This document shows positions 31,050-38,793 of a DNA stretch of 64,000 bases, one piece after another. Source of the DNA: an uncultured Collinsella sp. (GTDB lineage: Bacteria; Actinomycetota; Coriobacteriia; Coriobacteriales; Coriobacteriaceae); NCBI GenBank assembly GCA_900549025.1, contig URMZ01000003.1:35124-99123 (forward strand), read 5' to 3'. The position numbers and the translations under genes are program-made. Below the pieces are notes generated by a model. The model was given only the letters and a program-made list of their open reading frames with translations. It searched no databases and was not told where the DNA came from. Position 1 is the first letter of the stretch, and each line of letters begins with the position of its first letter.

Positions 31050-31677
31050 CTTCGCTCACCTCCTGCTTCGTCTCGCGTATCGGCTTCGAGGTGCGCACCC
31101 AGTTGCGCACGGAGGCCTTCCAATCCTTCATTCGCGATTTGCCGACCATCCAGCCCTTCTGGGCGTAGAAGTCGACGAACCGCTCTGGGTCGAAGTCGGT
31201 CGAGGCGAGGTCGATGTCCTTGGACGCCGCATAGGCGGCTGCGTACTCGGCTACCTCTTCGGGAGAGGGGGCGCGGAAACGCGCCGCACTCGCTTTTCCC
31301 TCTTCCTTAATTCCTCTTCCTACTTCCTCTTCCTCTTCGCTTGGCCGTTTGCTTTCGGCTTTGCTTGCCAGCTCGCTTGACGTTTTGCTTCCGCTTTTTC
31401 TTTGCGGTTTGCTTCCCGTTTCGCTTGGCCGTTTGCTTTCGGCTTTGCTTGCGTCGTTGCTTGACGATTTGCCGCCGTTGCCTCCCGCCACGATGCGCGA
31501 GCGGGAGGTTTCCATGACGGGCCGTATGGCCGTTAGCACCGCTTCCTGGGTGTCGGTGCGCGGCTCGGGTTCCTCGCCCGTGCGCAGGTACCGGACGATC
31601 ATGCCTATAAGCTCGTCGCCCTCCCTGCGGTTGCGAAGCCTAAGCGGCCCGTCGATGAGCGAGTCCAGGACTTGCAC
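31024..31677 (-). CDS. Phage replication initiator-like protein
   Basis: 217 residues, GTG start at 31677. N-terminal part resembles DUF6291-type replication proteins ('EGDELIGMIVRYLRTGEEP'). The middle (about 80-130) is a low-complexity basic linker with two copies of 'SKAESKRPSE'. The C-terminal domain is typical of phage initiators ('PERFVDFYAQKGWMVG', 'MKDWKASVRNWVRTSK'). Overlaps the loader by 26 bases. The linker's DNA is repetitive and may be the origin, as in lambda O. Confidence 0.78.
   Translation of the reverse strand: MQVLDSLIDGPLRLRNRREGDELIGMIVRYLRTGEEPEPRTDTQEAVLTAIRPVMETSRSRIVAGGNGGKSSSNDASKAESKRPSETGSKPQRKSGSKTSSELASKAESKRPSEEEEEVGRGIKEEGKASAARFRAPSPEEVAEYAAAYAASKDIDLASTDFDPERFVDFYAQKGWMVGKSRMKDWKASVRNWVRTSKPIRETKQEVSEGDDFSQYD
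31336..31452. repeat. Repeats inside initiator gene, candidate phage origin
   Basis: A 33-bp perfect direct repeat (31336-31368 and 31420-31452) with a period of 84 bp. Related TTTGCTT/GCTTG/GCTTCC units fill the interval, giving an iteron-like tract of about 115 bp. It lies between the AT-poor ends of the same gene and next to the helicase loader. Confidence 0.55.
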
Positions 31678-31690
31678 GCCGCCGTCACCC

Positions 31691-32326
31691 CTAAAAGGGA
31701 ATGTCGTCGTCGTACACGTCCATCGACTGCTGCACGGGCTGCTGGGGCGCTTGCTGCGGGGCCTGCGGTGTCTGCTGGGGCGCGTACTGCGGCACGGGTG
31801 CTGGTGCTTGCTGGCGCGGCTGCGGGGCGGCAGGCGGGTTCTGGTAGGCCTGCTGAGCGTTCCACTGGGGTGCCTGCTGCTGCGGCGCTTGCTGCGGCTG
31901 GTACGCCTGCTGCGGTGCCTGCTGGGGCGCGTAGGCCTGCGGTTGGTAGCCCTGCGGCGCGTACTGCTGCGGCTGGCCCTGCTGGGCGTTGGGGTTCTGG
32001 CTCAGAAGCTCCACCTCATCGGGGATGACTTCGAGCTTCGAGCGCCTGCCGCCGCCGTTCTTGTCCTCCCACGAGCTGTAGCGCAGCTTGCCCTCGATGG
32101 CCACCTTCATGCCCTTGCGCAGGATGCGGCTCAGGGCCTCGGCGCGGTTGCCGAACATCGTGCAGTCGACGAAGTCCGGGTAATCCTCCCACTGGCCCGT
32201 CTGCTGGTTCTTTCGGCGGTCGTTGACCGCAACGCCGAAACCGAGAACCGCCATGCCGCCCGCCGTGCTGCGAAGCTCGGGGTCTCGCGTCAGGTTGCCC
32301 GTAATGTTCACTCGGTTGATGCTCAC
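31691..32326 (-). CDS. ssb: Single-stranded DNA-binding protein
   Basis: 211 residues from GTG 32326, behind AAGGGAG. OB-fold: 'SINRVNITGNLTRDPELRST', 'GFGVAVNDRRKN', 'DYPDFVDCTMFGNRAEAL', 'KGMKVAIEGKLRYSSWED'. The tail (about 105-200) is unusually long and Gln/Pro/Ala-rich, and ends in the acidic tip 'DVYDDDIPF' that recruits partner proteins. The ATG-less start means the longer upstream frame is spurious. Confidence 0.94.
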   Translation of the reverse strand: MSINRVNITGNLTRDPELRSTAGGMAVLGFGVAVNDRRKNQQTGQWEDYPDFVDCTMFGNRAEALSRILRKGMKVAIEGKLRYSSWEDKNGGGRRSKLEVIPDEVELLSQNPNAQQGQPQQYAPQGYQPQAYAPQQAPQQAYQPQQAPQQQAPQWNAQQAYQNPPAAPQPRQQAPAPVPQYAPQQTPQAPQQAPQQPVQQSMDVYDDDIPF

Positions 32327-32676
32327 AAAAAGCTCCCTTCTCCGGTGCCGCCGCTCGTCCACGTCCTCTGGATGTCGGCGTCAACGGTCTTGATCCTCAA
32401 CTTGATTGCCATGATTGCCTCGCTCGAGGCCTTGTAGAGCGCTTCGGCGCAGTCGCGCAGCTGCTTCTTCTCGGCTATGTCGGGGCGTCCCCGGCACAGG
32501 TCGCTTATCACGGTGACCGGCGTGCCCTTGGAACGCTCCTCCAAGATGGCTATGCGCAGCGCCTTACGGTACTCGGCCTCGTTCTCGGCGTACTGCTGGC
32601 CAGTCCTGCGCAGGGCCTCAAGCTCCTGCATGAGCTGGTCGAAAAGCTGCTCGCGCTCTCCGTACAGGTCTTGCAT
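32323..32676 (-). CDS. Coiled-coil phage recombination-module protein
   Basis: 117 residues, nearly all helical ('REQLFDQLMQELEALRRTGQQ', 'EYRKALRIAILEERSKGTPVTVISDLCRG'). Similar small helical proteins often lie between Erf and SSB in Gram-positive phages. Overlaps the SSB start by 4 bases. Confidence 0.65.
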   Translation of the reverse strand: MQDLYGEREQLFDQLMQELEALRRTGQQYAENEAEYRKALRIAILEERSKGTPVTVISDLCRGRPDIAEKKQLRDCAEALYKASSEAIMAIKLRIKTVDADIQRTWTSGGTGEGSFL

Positions 32677-32679
32677 GGC

Positions 32680-33246
32680 CTACAAGACCGTCCACGTCGG
32701 GGTCGCGCAGCAACCGGGGTTCTGGATGAACTGCTCGTACTGCTCACGGCTGTTGAAGCGGTAGGCGGTGCCGCAGGCCTTGCACTTGGCGTCGAACGGC
32801 CCCTGCACGGGCGGCTCCTTCTCGGGCTTTTCCACGCCGTTCAGGGAGTCCGGGTCGCTCGTGCCGTCGATGTCGAACATGCCGCAGAGCGCGTACTTGC
32901 GCGCGTAGCTCGACGCCGAGCCGGTGAGCTGCGTCTCGCTCATGCCCTTCTGGGCGAGCGGCTCGCGGGCGTAGGCGCAAATGACGATCTCGCCGGGAGC
33001 GCCGTCCTCGAACTTCACGAGGCAGGTGGCCTTCACGTAGAAGCGGTCGCCCACCTGCTCGATGGAGTCGTTGAGGGTGAAGAACACGCCCGCGTCACGG
33101 CAAGGCTCCTTGAGCGCGGCAACGATGTCCTCCATCGAGCGGTAGTAGTAGTTGCCGTGCGCGTTGTACCGCGCCTTCGGCACGACCACGGAGCGCTGAA
33201 CCTGCGCCACCGCCTGGTCGATTGTCATGTGCTTGTCGTCTGCCAT
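32680..33246 (-). CDS. erf: ERF family single-strand annealing protein
   Basis: 188 residues. ERF core: 'ARYNAHGNYYYRSMEDIVAALKEPCRDAGVFFTLNDSIE' (about 26-62) and 'GSASSYARKYALCGMFDIDG', the family signature. The C-terminus adds a zinc-finger-like 'CKACGTAYRF' and 'CC'. It anneals DNA strands during phage recombination, working with SSB and RusA encoded on either side. Confidence 0.9.
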   Translation of the reverse strand: MADDKHMTIDQAVAQVQRSVVVPKARYNAHGNYYYRSMEDIVAALKEPCRDAGVFFTLNDSIEQVGDRFYVKATCLVKFEDGAPGEIVICAYAREPLAQKGMSETQLTGSASSYARKYALCGMFDIDGTSDPDSLNGVEKPEKEPPVQGPFDAKCKACGTAYRFNSREQYEQFIQNPGCCATPTWTVL

Positions 33247-33255
33247 TCGATGCTC

Positions 33256-34263
33256 CTAACGGATCGTGCGCTCGTAGACCTGCTGCAGGGTGCCGCGCTT
33301 GAACACGCCGCTCACACCGATGCTCCCGCAGAAGCGCCCGATGGCCTGCATCTGGTCGGTCGTGGCGGAGTCGATGAGCATCACGCAGGGGGCTGCGGGA
33401 CCACTCGACACGGGCTCCGGCGAGGCAACTGGTGCGGGCACGGGCGCCGGTGCGGCAATGGGCGCGGGGCCGATAGGCTCGTCGCCGATCTCCTGCATGG
33501 GGCTTCCGCCCGGATACCAGTTGCCGGCGGGTTCGGGCGCGGCCTCCGGCTCTGGTTCAGGTTCCATGGCGGCTTTGAGCTCGGCAATGCGCGCGGCCTC
33601 TTCTGCCGCCTTGCGGGCCGCTGTGAGCGCTGCGCCCAGGTCGAGGGTCGCGAACAGCTCGCGCTCGGCCTCGGCATAGAAAGGCTCGCCCTCGAACTGC
33701 GACTTGAGCGTTTCCCAGTCGCCCGCCAGCTTGGAGACCTTCGCCTCAAGCGCCTCGTAAGCCTTGATCTCGCCGAAGGTCTTGTTGAGCCACTGCGGCT
33801 CGTGGAAGCGCTCGTAGGGCACGACGGGGGCCAGAAGCCCGGCGAACTCCTCGTAGTGCTCCTGCAACTTGGCGTAAGCGCGGGCCTTGCGCTCTTCCTC
33901 GGCCTGGTCGAGCTGCGCCTTAATGTTGTCGGCGGCTTCGTCGATGATGGCCGTGATCTGCTTGCAGCGCTTCTCGAAGGCGTCGAGCGGCTTGCTGTAC
34001 TCGCGCTTCACGGCCTTGCGGCGCTCGTCGATCTCCTTCTTGAGGCCGTTGAGGTAGCTGCGGTCGTGCTTGGCCTCTGCGATGTTCTCCTTCTTGGTGA
34101 GGTCGTAGGTCGCGCCATCGTAGGCCTCGACGGTCTTGCGCACGTGGGCTTCGAGCGCGTCGAAGTTCGCCTCGATGACGGACGGCTTGTAGGCCACGGT
34201 CAGGCTCGATGCGTCCTGCTCCTCGATGACCTCGGCCACAACGTTCTCGGCTTCGTTACTCAT
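33256..34263 (-). CDS. DUF1351 phage protein
   Basis: 335 residues from ATG 34263 (site GGGGAGG). N-terminal region fits DUF1351: 'KPSVIEANFDALEAHVRKTVEAYDGATYDL', 'EAKHDRSYLNGLKKEIDERRKAVKREYSKPLDAFE', then a coiled coil. A Pro/Glu/Ala-rich linker (about 240-290) leads to a short C-terminal domain 'ATTDQMQAIGRFCGSIGV'. The family accompanies Erf or RecT recombinases. Confidence 0.85.
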   Translation of the reverse strand: MSNEAENVVAEVIEEQDASSLTVAYKPSVIEANFDALEAHVRKTVEAYDGATYDLTKKENIAEAKHDRSYLNGLKKEIDERRKAVKREYSKPLDAFEKRCKQITAIIDEAADNIKAQLDQAEEERKARAYAKLQEHYEEFAGLLAPVVPYERFHEPQWLNKTFGEIKAYEALEAKVSKLAGDWETLKSQFEGEPFYAEAERELFATLDLGAALTAARKAAEEAARIAELKAAMEPEPEPEAAPEPAGNWYPGGSPMQEIGDEPIGPAPIAAPAPVPAPVASPEPVSSGPAAPCVMLIDSATTDQMQAIGRFCGSIGVSGVFKRGTLQQVYERTIR

Positions 34264-34474
34264 CCCAGACCTCCCCGGTCTCGTCGTCGAACTCGATGGT
34301 CTTCTGCTCGCTCTCAACGGTCAGGATCACGTAGCCGCCCGTCTTCTTCATCAGGGGGAAGGCGTTCTCGCTGTCCATTCGGACGGTGAACTGCAAGACC
34401 GCCTCGTCGCCCTTGATGGTCGATTGCTTGAACAGGGCGCGTGCGCTTACCGGCTGCGTCGTGATCAGCGCCAT
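34256..34474 (-). CDS. Small phage protein in recombination module
   Basis: 72 residues, beta-rich ('EAVLQFTVRMDSENAFPLMKKTGGYVILTVESEQKTIE' in parts). Overlaps the DUF1351 start by 8 bases. No family recognised. Confidence 0.65.
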   Translation of the reverse strand: MALITTQPVSARALFKQSTIKGDEAVLQFTVRMDSENAFPLMKKTGGYVILTVESEQKTIEFDDETGEVWDE

Positions 34475-34476
34475 GG

Positions 34477-34812
34477 CTAGTCCTCCTTCTTCACGCCGAA
34501 GATGATGCTCATGACGTGCTTTGCGGCCTGCTCGGCCTCTTTGCGGCGCGCCTGCTCCACAAGCTTCCGGTTGGTGTTCTCGTTGACGACCTGGTAGCCC
34601 TTGGCGCGCACGTCCTCGGGGTAGCTTTCAAGCGCGGCCTCGGCCAGGGCGATCATGGCCCACCAAGCGCCCGCGTCCTTCTCGTCGGCCTCGGCCTCGC
34701 CGCCCGCCACTATGAGGGCGTTCACGGCGATGCAGCTGGTGAGGTCGATAAGCGTCTCGATGCTGTCGGTGCGGCTCATGCCGTCGTTCACGTTGTTCTC
34801 GAAGTGCTTCAT
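34477..34812 (-). CDS. Helical phage protein, unknown
   Basis: 111 residues with 'SIETLIDLTSCIAVNALIVAGG' and 'AWWAMIALAEAALESYPEDVRAKGY', then a charged tail. Overlaps the RusA gene end by 4 bases. Function unknown. Confidence 0.65.
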   Translation of the reverse strand: MKHFENNVNDGMSRTDSIETLIDLTSCIAVNALIVAGGEAEADEKDAGAWWAMIALAEAALESYPEDVRAKGYQVVNENTNRKLVEQARRKEAEQAAKHVMSIIFGVKKED

Positions 34813-35270
34813 TTCTTCTCCTTCACGTACTCCTCGACGAAGTACTCGATGTAGATGCTGATAAACGGTTGCGTCCCGTGGCAGGGCCTCGGGCGCTTGT
34901 CCACGGTGCAGGTGATCACCTGCTGGTCGTCCTTGAATGCGAGGCCGTTGAGCGAGTCGCAGACGAGCTTGCCCACGTTGTCCCAGTCGGGTTTTCCTAT
35001 GTCAGAGCGCCCTTCCCAATACTTGGGGTTGCTCTTAGCGAGCGGTCGGTAGGTGGATATGCGCATCCTCACGGGGCCGTCGTGCCCGGCGAAGGTCTCG
35101 CCGTATTCGGCCCGCCACGCGTCGCGCACCTCCTTCTCGGCCTTCAAGGTCTTGGTGGGGGTGTAGGTGCGGCGGTTTCGGTAATCGGTGCGGGGGCGCT
35201 GCTTGCCCACGACCTCGCGAACCGGAACCACGACCCGCGCCGTCGCTGCCAGCGTTTGAACCCAGCTCAT
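34809..35270 (-). CDS. rusA: RusA-type Holliday junction resolvase
   Basis: 153 residues, starting in an ATGA overlap with the upstream gene. RusA fold signs: 'RIDSTYRPLAKSNPKYWEGRSDI'-like region with 'GKPDWDNVGKLVCDSLNGLAFKDDQQV', which holds the catalytic Asp residues (DxDN, then D-D), and 'FISIYIEYF'. Resolves four-way junctions made by Erf-driven recombination. Confidence 0.88.
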   Translation of the reverse strand: MSWVQTLAATARVVVPVREVVGKQRPRTDYRNRRTYTPTKTLKAEKEVRDAWRAEYGETFAGHDGPVRMRISTYRPLAKSNPKYWEGRSDIGKPDWDNVGKLVCDSLNGLAFKDDQQVITCTVDKRPRPCHGTQPFISIYIEYFVEEYVKEKK

Positions 35271-35602
35271 TCGCTGAAACCGTCCGACTGGCTGCGGTGC
35301 TTGTTGAAAGCGCCCTTCAGCTGCGGGTAGCGGGCCTCCATGATGCGGGCCAGGCTCGGGGCGATGCCGTTCTTGCAGGCCACGTGCAGCTCGTTGCGCA
35401 CCATGTTCACCAGGTAGTTGACCGACACGTAGCCCTTGCGGTTGAGCCTCACGGCGTTCTCGACCATGAAGTTCCAGGCGCCGGGGTTGTTCTCGATCCA
35501 CTTGCGGGCCTCTTGGAAGTCCTGCTCGCCTGCGAAGCCGAGGCCGAATATCTCAAGCTGGTTGCTCTGCGGCTTGGGGCTGTAGCGCTCGTCGTTACGC
35601 AT
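35267..35602 (-). CDS. Phage protein, unknown (helical)
   Basis: 111 residues from ATG 35602. 'EARKWIENNPGAWNFMVENAVRLNRKGYVSVNYLVNMVRNELHVACKNGIAPSLARIM' (in parts) is a helical pattern common to a family of early phage proteins of unknown role. Overlaps neighbours by 4 and 8 bases. Confidence 0.7.
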   Translation of the reverse strand: MRNDERYSPKPQSNQLEIFGLGFAGEQDFQEARKWIENNPGAWNFMVENAVRLNRKGYVSVNYLVNMVRNELHVACKNGIAPSLARIMEARYPQLKGAFNKHRSQSDGFSE

Positions 35603-35885
35603 GGACGACACCCGCCGTGGTCTCGTAGGCCTGCTGGGCGGTTGCCACCGCGCCGTCCATCGTGGGGATGATCCACGCCCACAGGACGATGAGGAAGATG
35701 AGCGTGGCGGCTAGGAAGCCGACCAAAACGCCAGCCTTGAACTGGGAGGCGTCCTGCATCTCCTTCGCGGTGGGGCGCTGCTTGCGTTCGAATGGTATGA
35801 TGGTCGAAGCATCGTTCTCGATGCGGTTCATGCGGGCGCTCGGAGTGTGGTAGCTGGGGGCGCTCGCTTTCTTTTTGCTTTGCAT
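35595..35885 (-). CDS. Single-TM phage protein
   Basis: 96 residues from ATG 35885, with an AAAGGAG site. Cytosolic N-terminal half, then one TM segment (about 52-75, 'VLVGFLAATLIFLIVLWAW') and a short external tail. Possible superinfection-exclusion or membrane-anchoring role; not shown. Confidence 0.68.
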   Translation of the reverse strand: MQSKKKASAPSYHTPSARMNRIENDASTIIPFERKQRPTAKEMQDASQFKAGVLVGFLAATLIFLIVLWAWIIPTMDGAVATAQQAYETTAGVVHA

Positions 35886-35941
35886 TTCGTGCTCCTTTCT
35901 GATGTTTCCGCTGGTCATAGCACGTGTGGCTTTTGGTGTGC

Positions 35942-36295
35942 CTATTTCTGCTTTTTCTTGGCGCGGCTCTTTGCGCTGTAGTAGCGCTGTCGCTCCTGGT
36001 TGTTCCTCTTCTCCCTGATCGCCTCCTCTCGCATGGCGTTGGCCTGCTCGGCTAGGTCGGACATGTGAAGCTCCTTCGTACACTCGATGCACCAGCCGTT
36101 GATTCGGTTCAGGGGGCGGAACGTCCATCTGCCGCAGTTGGGGCACTGGCTGCGCTTGCGGAGCGAGAGTCCGCAGCGTTGCGCTTGCCACTTAACAGAG
36201 TCTTCCGAACGTCCCAGCGCCTTGGCTATCGCCTTAGCGCCTTCGCCCGCGTGCTCTTCGAGGTACATGAGTTCATGTGTCGACCACTGCCTCAT
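35942..36295 (-). CDS. HTH plus zinc-finger early regulator
   Basis: 117 residues from ATG 36295, overlapping the stop of the 46-codon gene. N-terminal Myb/GcrA-like helix-turn-helix 'WSTHELMYLEEHAGEGAKAIAKALGRSEDSV' (in parts), then zinc ribbon 'CPNCGRWTF' and 'CIEC', then a basic helical tail. Probably a transcription regulator of the early operon. Confidence 0.75.
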   Translation of the reverse strand: MRQWSTHELMYLEEHAGEGAKAIAKALGRSEDSVKWQAQRCGLSLRKRSQCPNCGRWTFRPLNRINGWCIECTKELHMSDLAEQANAMREEAIREKRNNQERQRYYSAKSRAKKKQK

Positions 36296-36435
36296 TACGC
36301 CTGCTTCTCGCCTTTCTGCTCGCGCTCCCAATCTCTGTAGGCCTTGGTGAGCGTCGTTACCATTTGATCCAACCTGGTTTCGCGAAGCGTTTCGCGCTTT
36401 GCTTCGGCGCTAGGGCGCGAGTCGGCAGACTTCAT
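36295..36435 (-). CDS. 46-residue early phage protein
   Basis: 46 codons from ATG 36435 with GAGGTG 8 bases upstream. The stop overlaps the next start (TAATG). Charged helical peptide ('AEAKRETLRETRLDQMVTTL'). It overlaps the Cro-like gene end by 26 bases. Confidence 0.66.
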   Translation of the reverse strand: MKSADSRPSAEAKRETLRETRLDQMVTTLTKAYRDWEREQKGEKQA

Positions 36436-36613
36436 CGCTCGTCACCTCGATTGCATTCGCGAGCTTTCGTGCTTCCGTAATCGTCATGTCGCTCTCGCCG
36501 TTAACCTTCTTGTTGAAGGTCACGAGGGAACAACCGATTGCGTCGGCTACGCTCTGCTTCGTGATGTGCAGCTCGGCAATGCGAGCAGCAACGAGACCTT
36601 GTAGGCTGTTCAT
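36410..36613 (-). CDS. Cro-like HTH protein, first early gene
   Basis: 67 residues from ATG 36613, with a GGGAGG site. HTH 'AELHITKQSVADAIGCSLVTFNKKVNGESD' (about 13-42) of Xre/Cro type. It is divergent from the repressor at 36755 and shares its operators. Likely Cro-equivalent, shutting off the repressor after induction. Confidence 0.8.
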   Translation of the reverse strand: MNSLQGLVAARIAELHITKQSVADAIGCSLVTFNKKVNGESDMTITEARKLANAIEVTSDEVCRLAP

Positions 36614-36628
36614 TGATCCTCCCTTCTT

Positions 36629-36716
36629 CCTAATGCCCATTAGGTACGAGCAAAACAATATCCTAATGGACATTAGGAATCAATAGCATATTGAGTTTTT
36701 CCTAATTTCTGTTAGG
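36629..36716. promoter_or_regulatory. Lysogeny switch: three operators and divergent promoters
   Basis: Three 16-bp sites: CCTAATGCCCATTAGG (36629-36644), CCTAATGGACATTAGG (36662-36677) and the weaker CCTAATTTCTGTTAGG (36701-36716). The middle site fills the 17-bp spacer of a minus-strand promoter (TTGATT at 36678-36683, TATTGT at 36655-36660). The third overlaps a plus-strand promoter (TTGAGT at 36691, TAGGAT at 36713) that would drive the repressor. Confidence 0.85.
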
Positions 36717-36754
36717 ATTTACTCGAATAGTCTTTAGGTGAGAGGGGGCTAAAG

Positions 36755-36979
36755 ATGCAGCTATCACGCGCATTGAACGACTACCTCGACGAGCTTGGCA
36801 TGAAGCAAGCGGATGTGTGCAGGGCGTCCGGTATGTCAGACGCTCACGTGTCGCAGATTTTCAGTGGCAAGATCAAAGACCCAAAAGCGAGCATCGTATA
36901 CAAAATTGCACACGCTATGGGCATATCGGTTGACGCTCTGCTCGATAGGGCGGAGTCGTACGAGGATGAAAGGGAGTAG
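36755..36979 (+). CDS. Prophage repressor (Xre family)
   Basis: 74 residues. HTH 'MKQADVCRASGMSDAHVSQIFSGKIKDP' (about 16-43) and a short dimerisation helix. No LexA-type peptidase domain, so induction must work without self-cleavage. It faces the Cro-like gene across three operators. A stretch GAGAGGGGG precedes the ATG. Confidence 0.85.
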   Translation: MQLSRALNDYLDELGMKQADVCRASGMSDAHVSQIFSGKIKDPKASIVYKIAHAMGISVDALLDRAESYEDERE

Positions 36980-36982
36980 CGC

Positions 36983-37264
36983 ATGGGAATGTTCAACAAA
37001 AGCGCCGCTAAGAAGATGGCTAGCGATGCTGACGAGTTCATCGTGAGCGACGGGAAGGTTCACGCCCTCGTGTTCCAGGTCGCGGGCAAGGCCATGTATT
37101 CGACCGCCACGCAGCTTGAGGACAAGGTTACCGAGCGCATCGACGGAACGTTGTCGCGCATCCAGGACAAAGGTTGTCAGGTCGTCGATGTCAAGATGGC
37201 CGTCAGCGCCAACACGCGCGACAGCGACATGATGCTGTACTCGTTTACCGTCTTATATAGGTAA
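36983..37264 (+). CDS. Protein co-transcribed with repressor
   Basis: 93 residues, 3 bases after the repressor stop. The sequence 'VHALVFQVAGKAMYSTATQLEDKV' and 'CQVVDVKMAVSANTRDSDMMLYSFTVLY' fits a small alpha/beta protein. Possibly modulates the repressor, taking the role of a peptidase or antirepressor; no family recognised. Confidence 0.68.
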   Translation: MGMFNKSAAKKMASDADEFIVSDGKVHALVFQVAGKAMYSTATQLEDKVTERIDGTLSRIQDKGCQVVDVKMAVSANTRDSDMMLYSFTVLYR

Positions 37265-37277
37265 AGAAAAAAAGAAG

Positions 37278-37315
37278 CCCCACGGGGTCACAGCGTTGCA
37301 GCGCTACCCGTGGGG
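37278..37315 (-). terminator. Terminator between repressor operon and integrase
   Basis: 9-bp stem CCCCACGGG/CCCGTGGGG with a 20-base loop. The exit on the minus strand is CTTCTTTTTTTC, a strong U-tract; on the plus strand it is only ATTTCC. So it mainly blocks antisense transcription toward the repressor, with weaker action in the sense direction. Confidence 0.7.
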
Positions 37316-37353
37316 ATTTCCACAGAACCTCTGAAAGGAGGCCGTTTCTTATT

Positions 37354-38793
37354 ATGCCAAAAACAGCGGTGATATACGCCCGCTTTTCATGCAACAAACA
37401 GCGCGAGGCCTCGATAGACGACCAGCTGCGCGTGTGCCGCGACTGGTGCAAACGCGAGGGCTACGCCATCGCCGCCGAGTACTGCGACTACGCCATATCG
37501 GGCCGCACCGACGACCGCCCCGAGTTCCAGCGCATGATAGCCAACGCGGGCGAATCCGACATAGTGCTTGTGTACATGATGGATCGCTTCTCCCGTGGGG
37601 AGTACGACGCGCCCATATACAAGCGCGAGCTTGCCAAGAAGGGCGTGAAGCTCGTGTCGGCGCTTGAGGCCATACCCGACTCGCCCGAGGGCATCATCTA
37701 CGAGAAGCTGCTGGAAGGCCTTGCCGCCTGCGAGTCGAAGAAGACCGCCATGCGCACCAAGCGCGGAATGGAGGGCAACGCGCTCCGTTGCAAGACCAAC
37801 GGCGTGCGCGTGTTCGGCTACCGCAGGTCGGAGGACGACGAGTACGAGATAGACGAGCATGACGCCGCATTCGTGCGCGAGGCCTTCAAGCGGCGCATCA
37901 ACCGCGAGACCGTGAACTCGATAGCTCGGGACTTCGCCCAGCGAGGCGTGAAGACCTCCAACGGCAACCCGTGCGGCTACTCGATGGTTTACCAGATGCT
38001 CCACAACAGGCGCTACACGGGGCGCTACGAGTGGGGCGGCATAGTCAAGGAGGGCGGAATGCCCGCGATCATAGACGAGGTGACTTTCATGGACGCTCAG
38101 CAGGTGCAGGGAACCAAGAAGCGCTCTTCGGAGGACTGGGGCGATTTCGCCTTGGCGGGTAAGGCCATATGCGCCGGCTGCGGGCGCAACCTGCAGGGCG
38201 TGAGCGGGCGCGGGCGGCACAACGTCAAATACGAGTACTACAGCTGCGTTGACGGCTGCATGAGAAACGTTCGCCGAGAGGAGCTTGAGGGCTCTATCGT
38301 CGGTGCCCTACGCGAGCTGCTTTCCGACCGCGAGGAGGCCTTGAGGATAGCCCGCATGGTCGCCGACAGGGCAGACGGGGCGGAGATTGCCACAAGGCGA
38401 AAACAGGCGGCGGAATCCCTTTCAGCTGCGGAGCGCGGGCTGAAGAACATCCTGAACGCCATCGAGCAGGGAATCATAGCGCCGGGCGTGAAGGAGCGCA
38501 TAGCCGAGCTTGAGCAGCAGAAGGCTCGCGCCAACTACGACCTGCAGGCCATCCAGGAGCAGAAGATAGACCCGGAGCGCTTCGCGGACTTCCTGCAGTG
38601 CGGCGCGAAGCTCGATGACGCAACGCTATTGAAGGCGTTCGTATGGCAGGTGAGCGTATCCGACGAAGACGTGCTCGTGACACTGAACTACGACACGGAA
38701 AGCAACGAACCCGCCAGACTTGACATCCAGCGGGTTCGAGGAAAATTGGAATGGTGCCCCCAGCGGGATTCGAACCCGCGATATCCACCTTGA
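37354..38793 (+). CDS. int: Serine recombinase integrase
   Basis: 479 residues. Resolvase domain 'VIYARFSCNKQREASIDDQLRVC' with the catalytic Ser near residue 10, 'YMMDRFSRGEYD', then the recombinase domain 'GVRVFGYRRSEDDEYE', 'RRYTGRYEWGGIV', zinc ribbon 'AICAGCGRNLQG' to 'YYSCVDGC', and a coiled coil (about 350-400). The last 14 residues ('CPQRDSNPRYPP') are encoded by the antisense strand of tRNA-Glu, which shows integration at the tRNA 3' end. Site AAAGGAGG before the ATG. Confidence 0.95.
   Translation: MPKTAVIYARFSCNKQREASIDDQLRVCRDWCKREGYAIAAEYCDYAISGRTDDRPEFQRMIANAGESDIVLVYMMDRFSRGEYDAPIYKRELAKKGVKLVSALEAIPDSPEGIIYEKLLEGLAACESKKTAMRTKRGMEGNALRCKTNGVRVFGYRRSEDDEYEIDEHDAAFVREAFKRRINRETVNSIARDFAQRGVKTSNGNPCGYSMVYQMLHNRRYTGRYEWGGIVKEGGMPAIIDEVTFMDAQQVQGTKKRSSEDWGDFALAGKAICAGCGRNLQGVSGRGRHNVKYEYYSCVDGCMRNVRREELEGSIVGALRELLSDREEALRIARMVADRADGAEIATRRKQAAESLSAAERGLKNILNAIEQGIIAPGVKERIAELEQQKARANYDLQAIQEQKIDPERFADFLQCGAKLDDATLLKAFVWQVSVSDEDVLVTLNYDTESNEPARLDIQRVRGKLEWCPQRDSNPRYPP
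38752..38793. other. Probable attachment site (attR) core region
   Basis: The overlap between the integrase 3' end and the 3' half of tRNA-Glu. The exact crossover cannot be set because the other prophage end is outside the window; an identical 3' tRNA fragment there would define it. Confidence 0.65.

Larger units (their letters stand above)
1..38790. mobile_element. Prophage (siphovirus-like), left end outside window
   Basis: Contiguous phage modules: integrase, lysogeny switch, replication and recombination, packaging, head, tail and a DGR. The right boundary is placed in the 3' half of the tRNA-Glu gene because the integrase reading frame runs into it. The left boundary, and probably the lysis genes, lie outside the window. 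Portal (SPP1 type), gpE-like capsid, tail tube and an 865-residue tape measure indicate a long non-contractile tail. One methyltransferase gene is broken; the structural genes all look intact, so the phage may still be functional. Confidence 0.95.

Noticed and set aside
1..38790. Holin or endolysin gene in the prophage part
   Set aside because: None of the frames has a lysozyme, amidase or typical holin layout; lysis genes are probably beyond the left edge.
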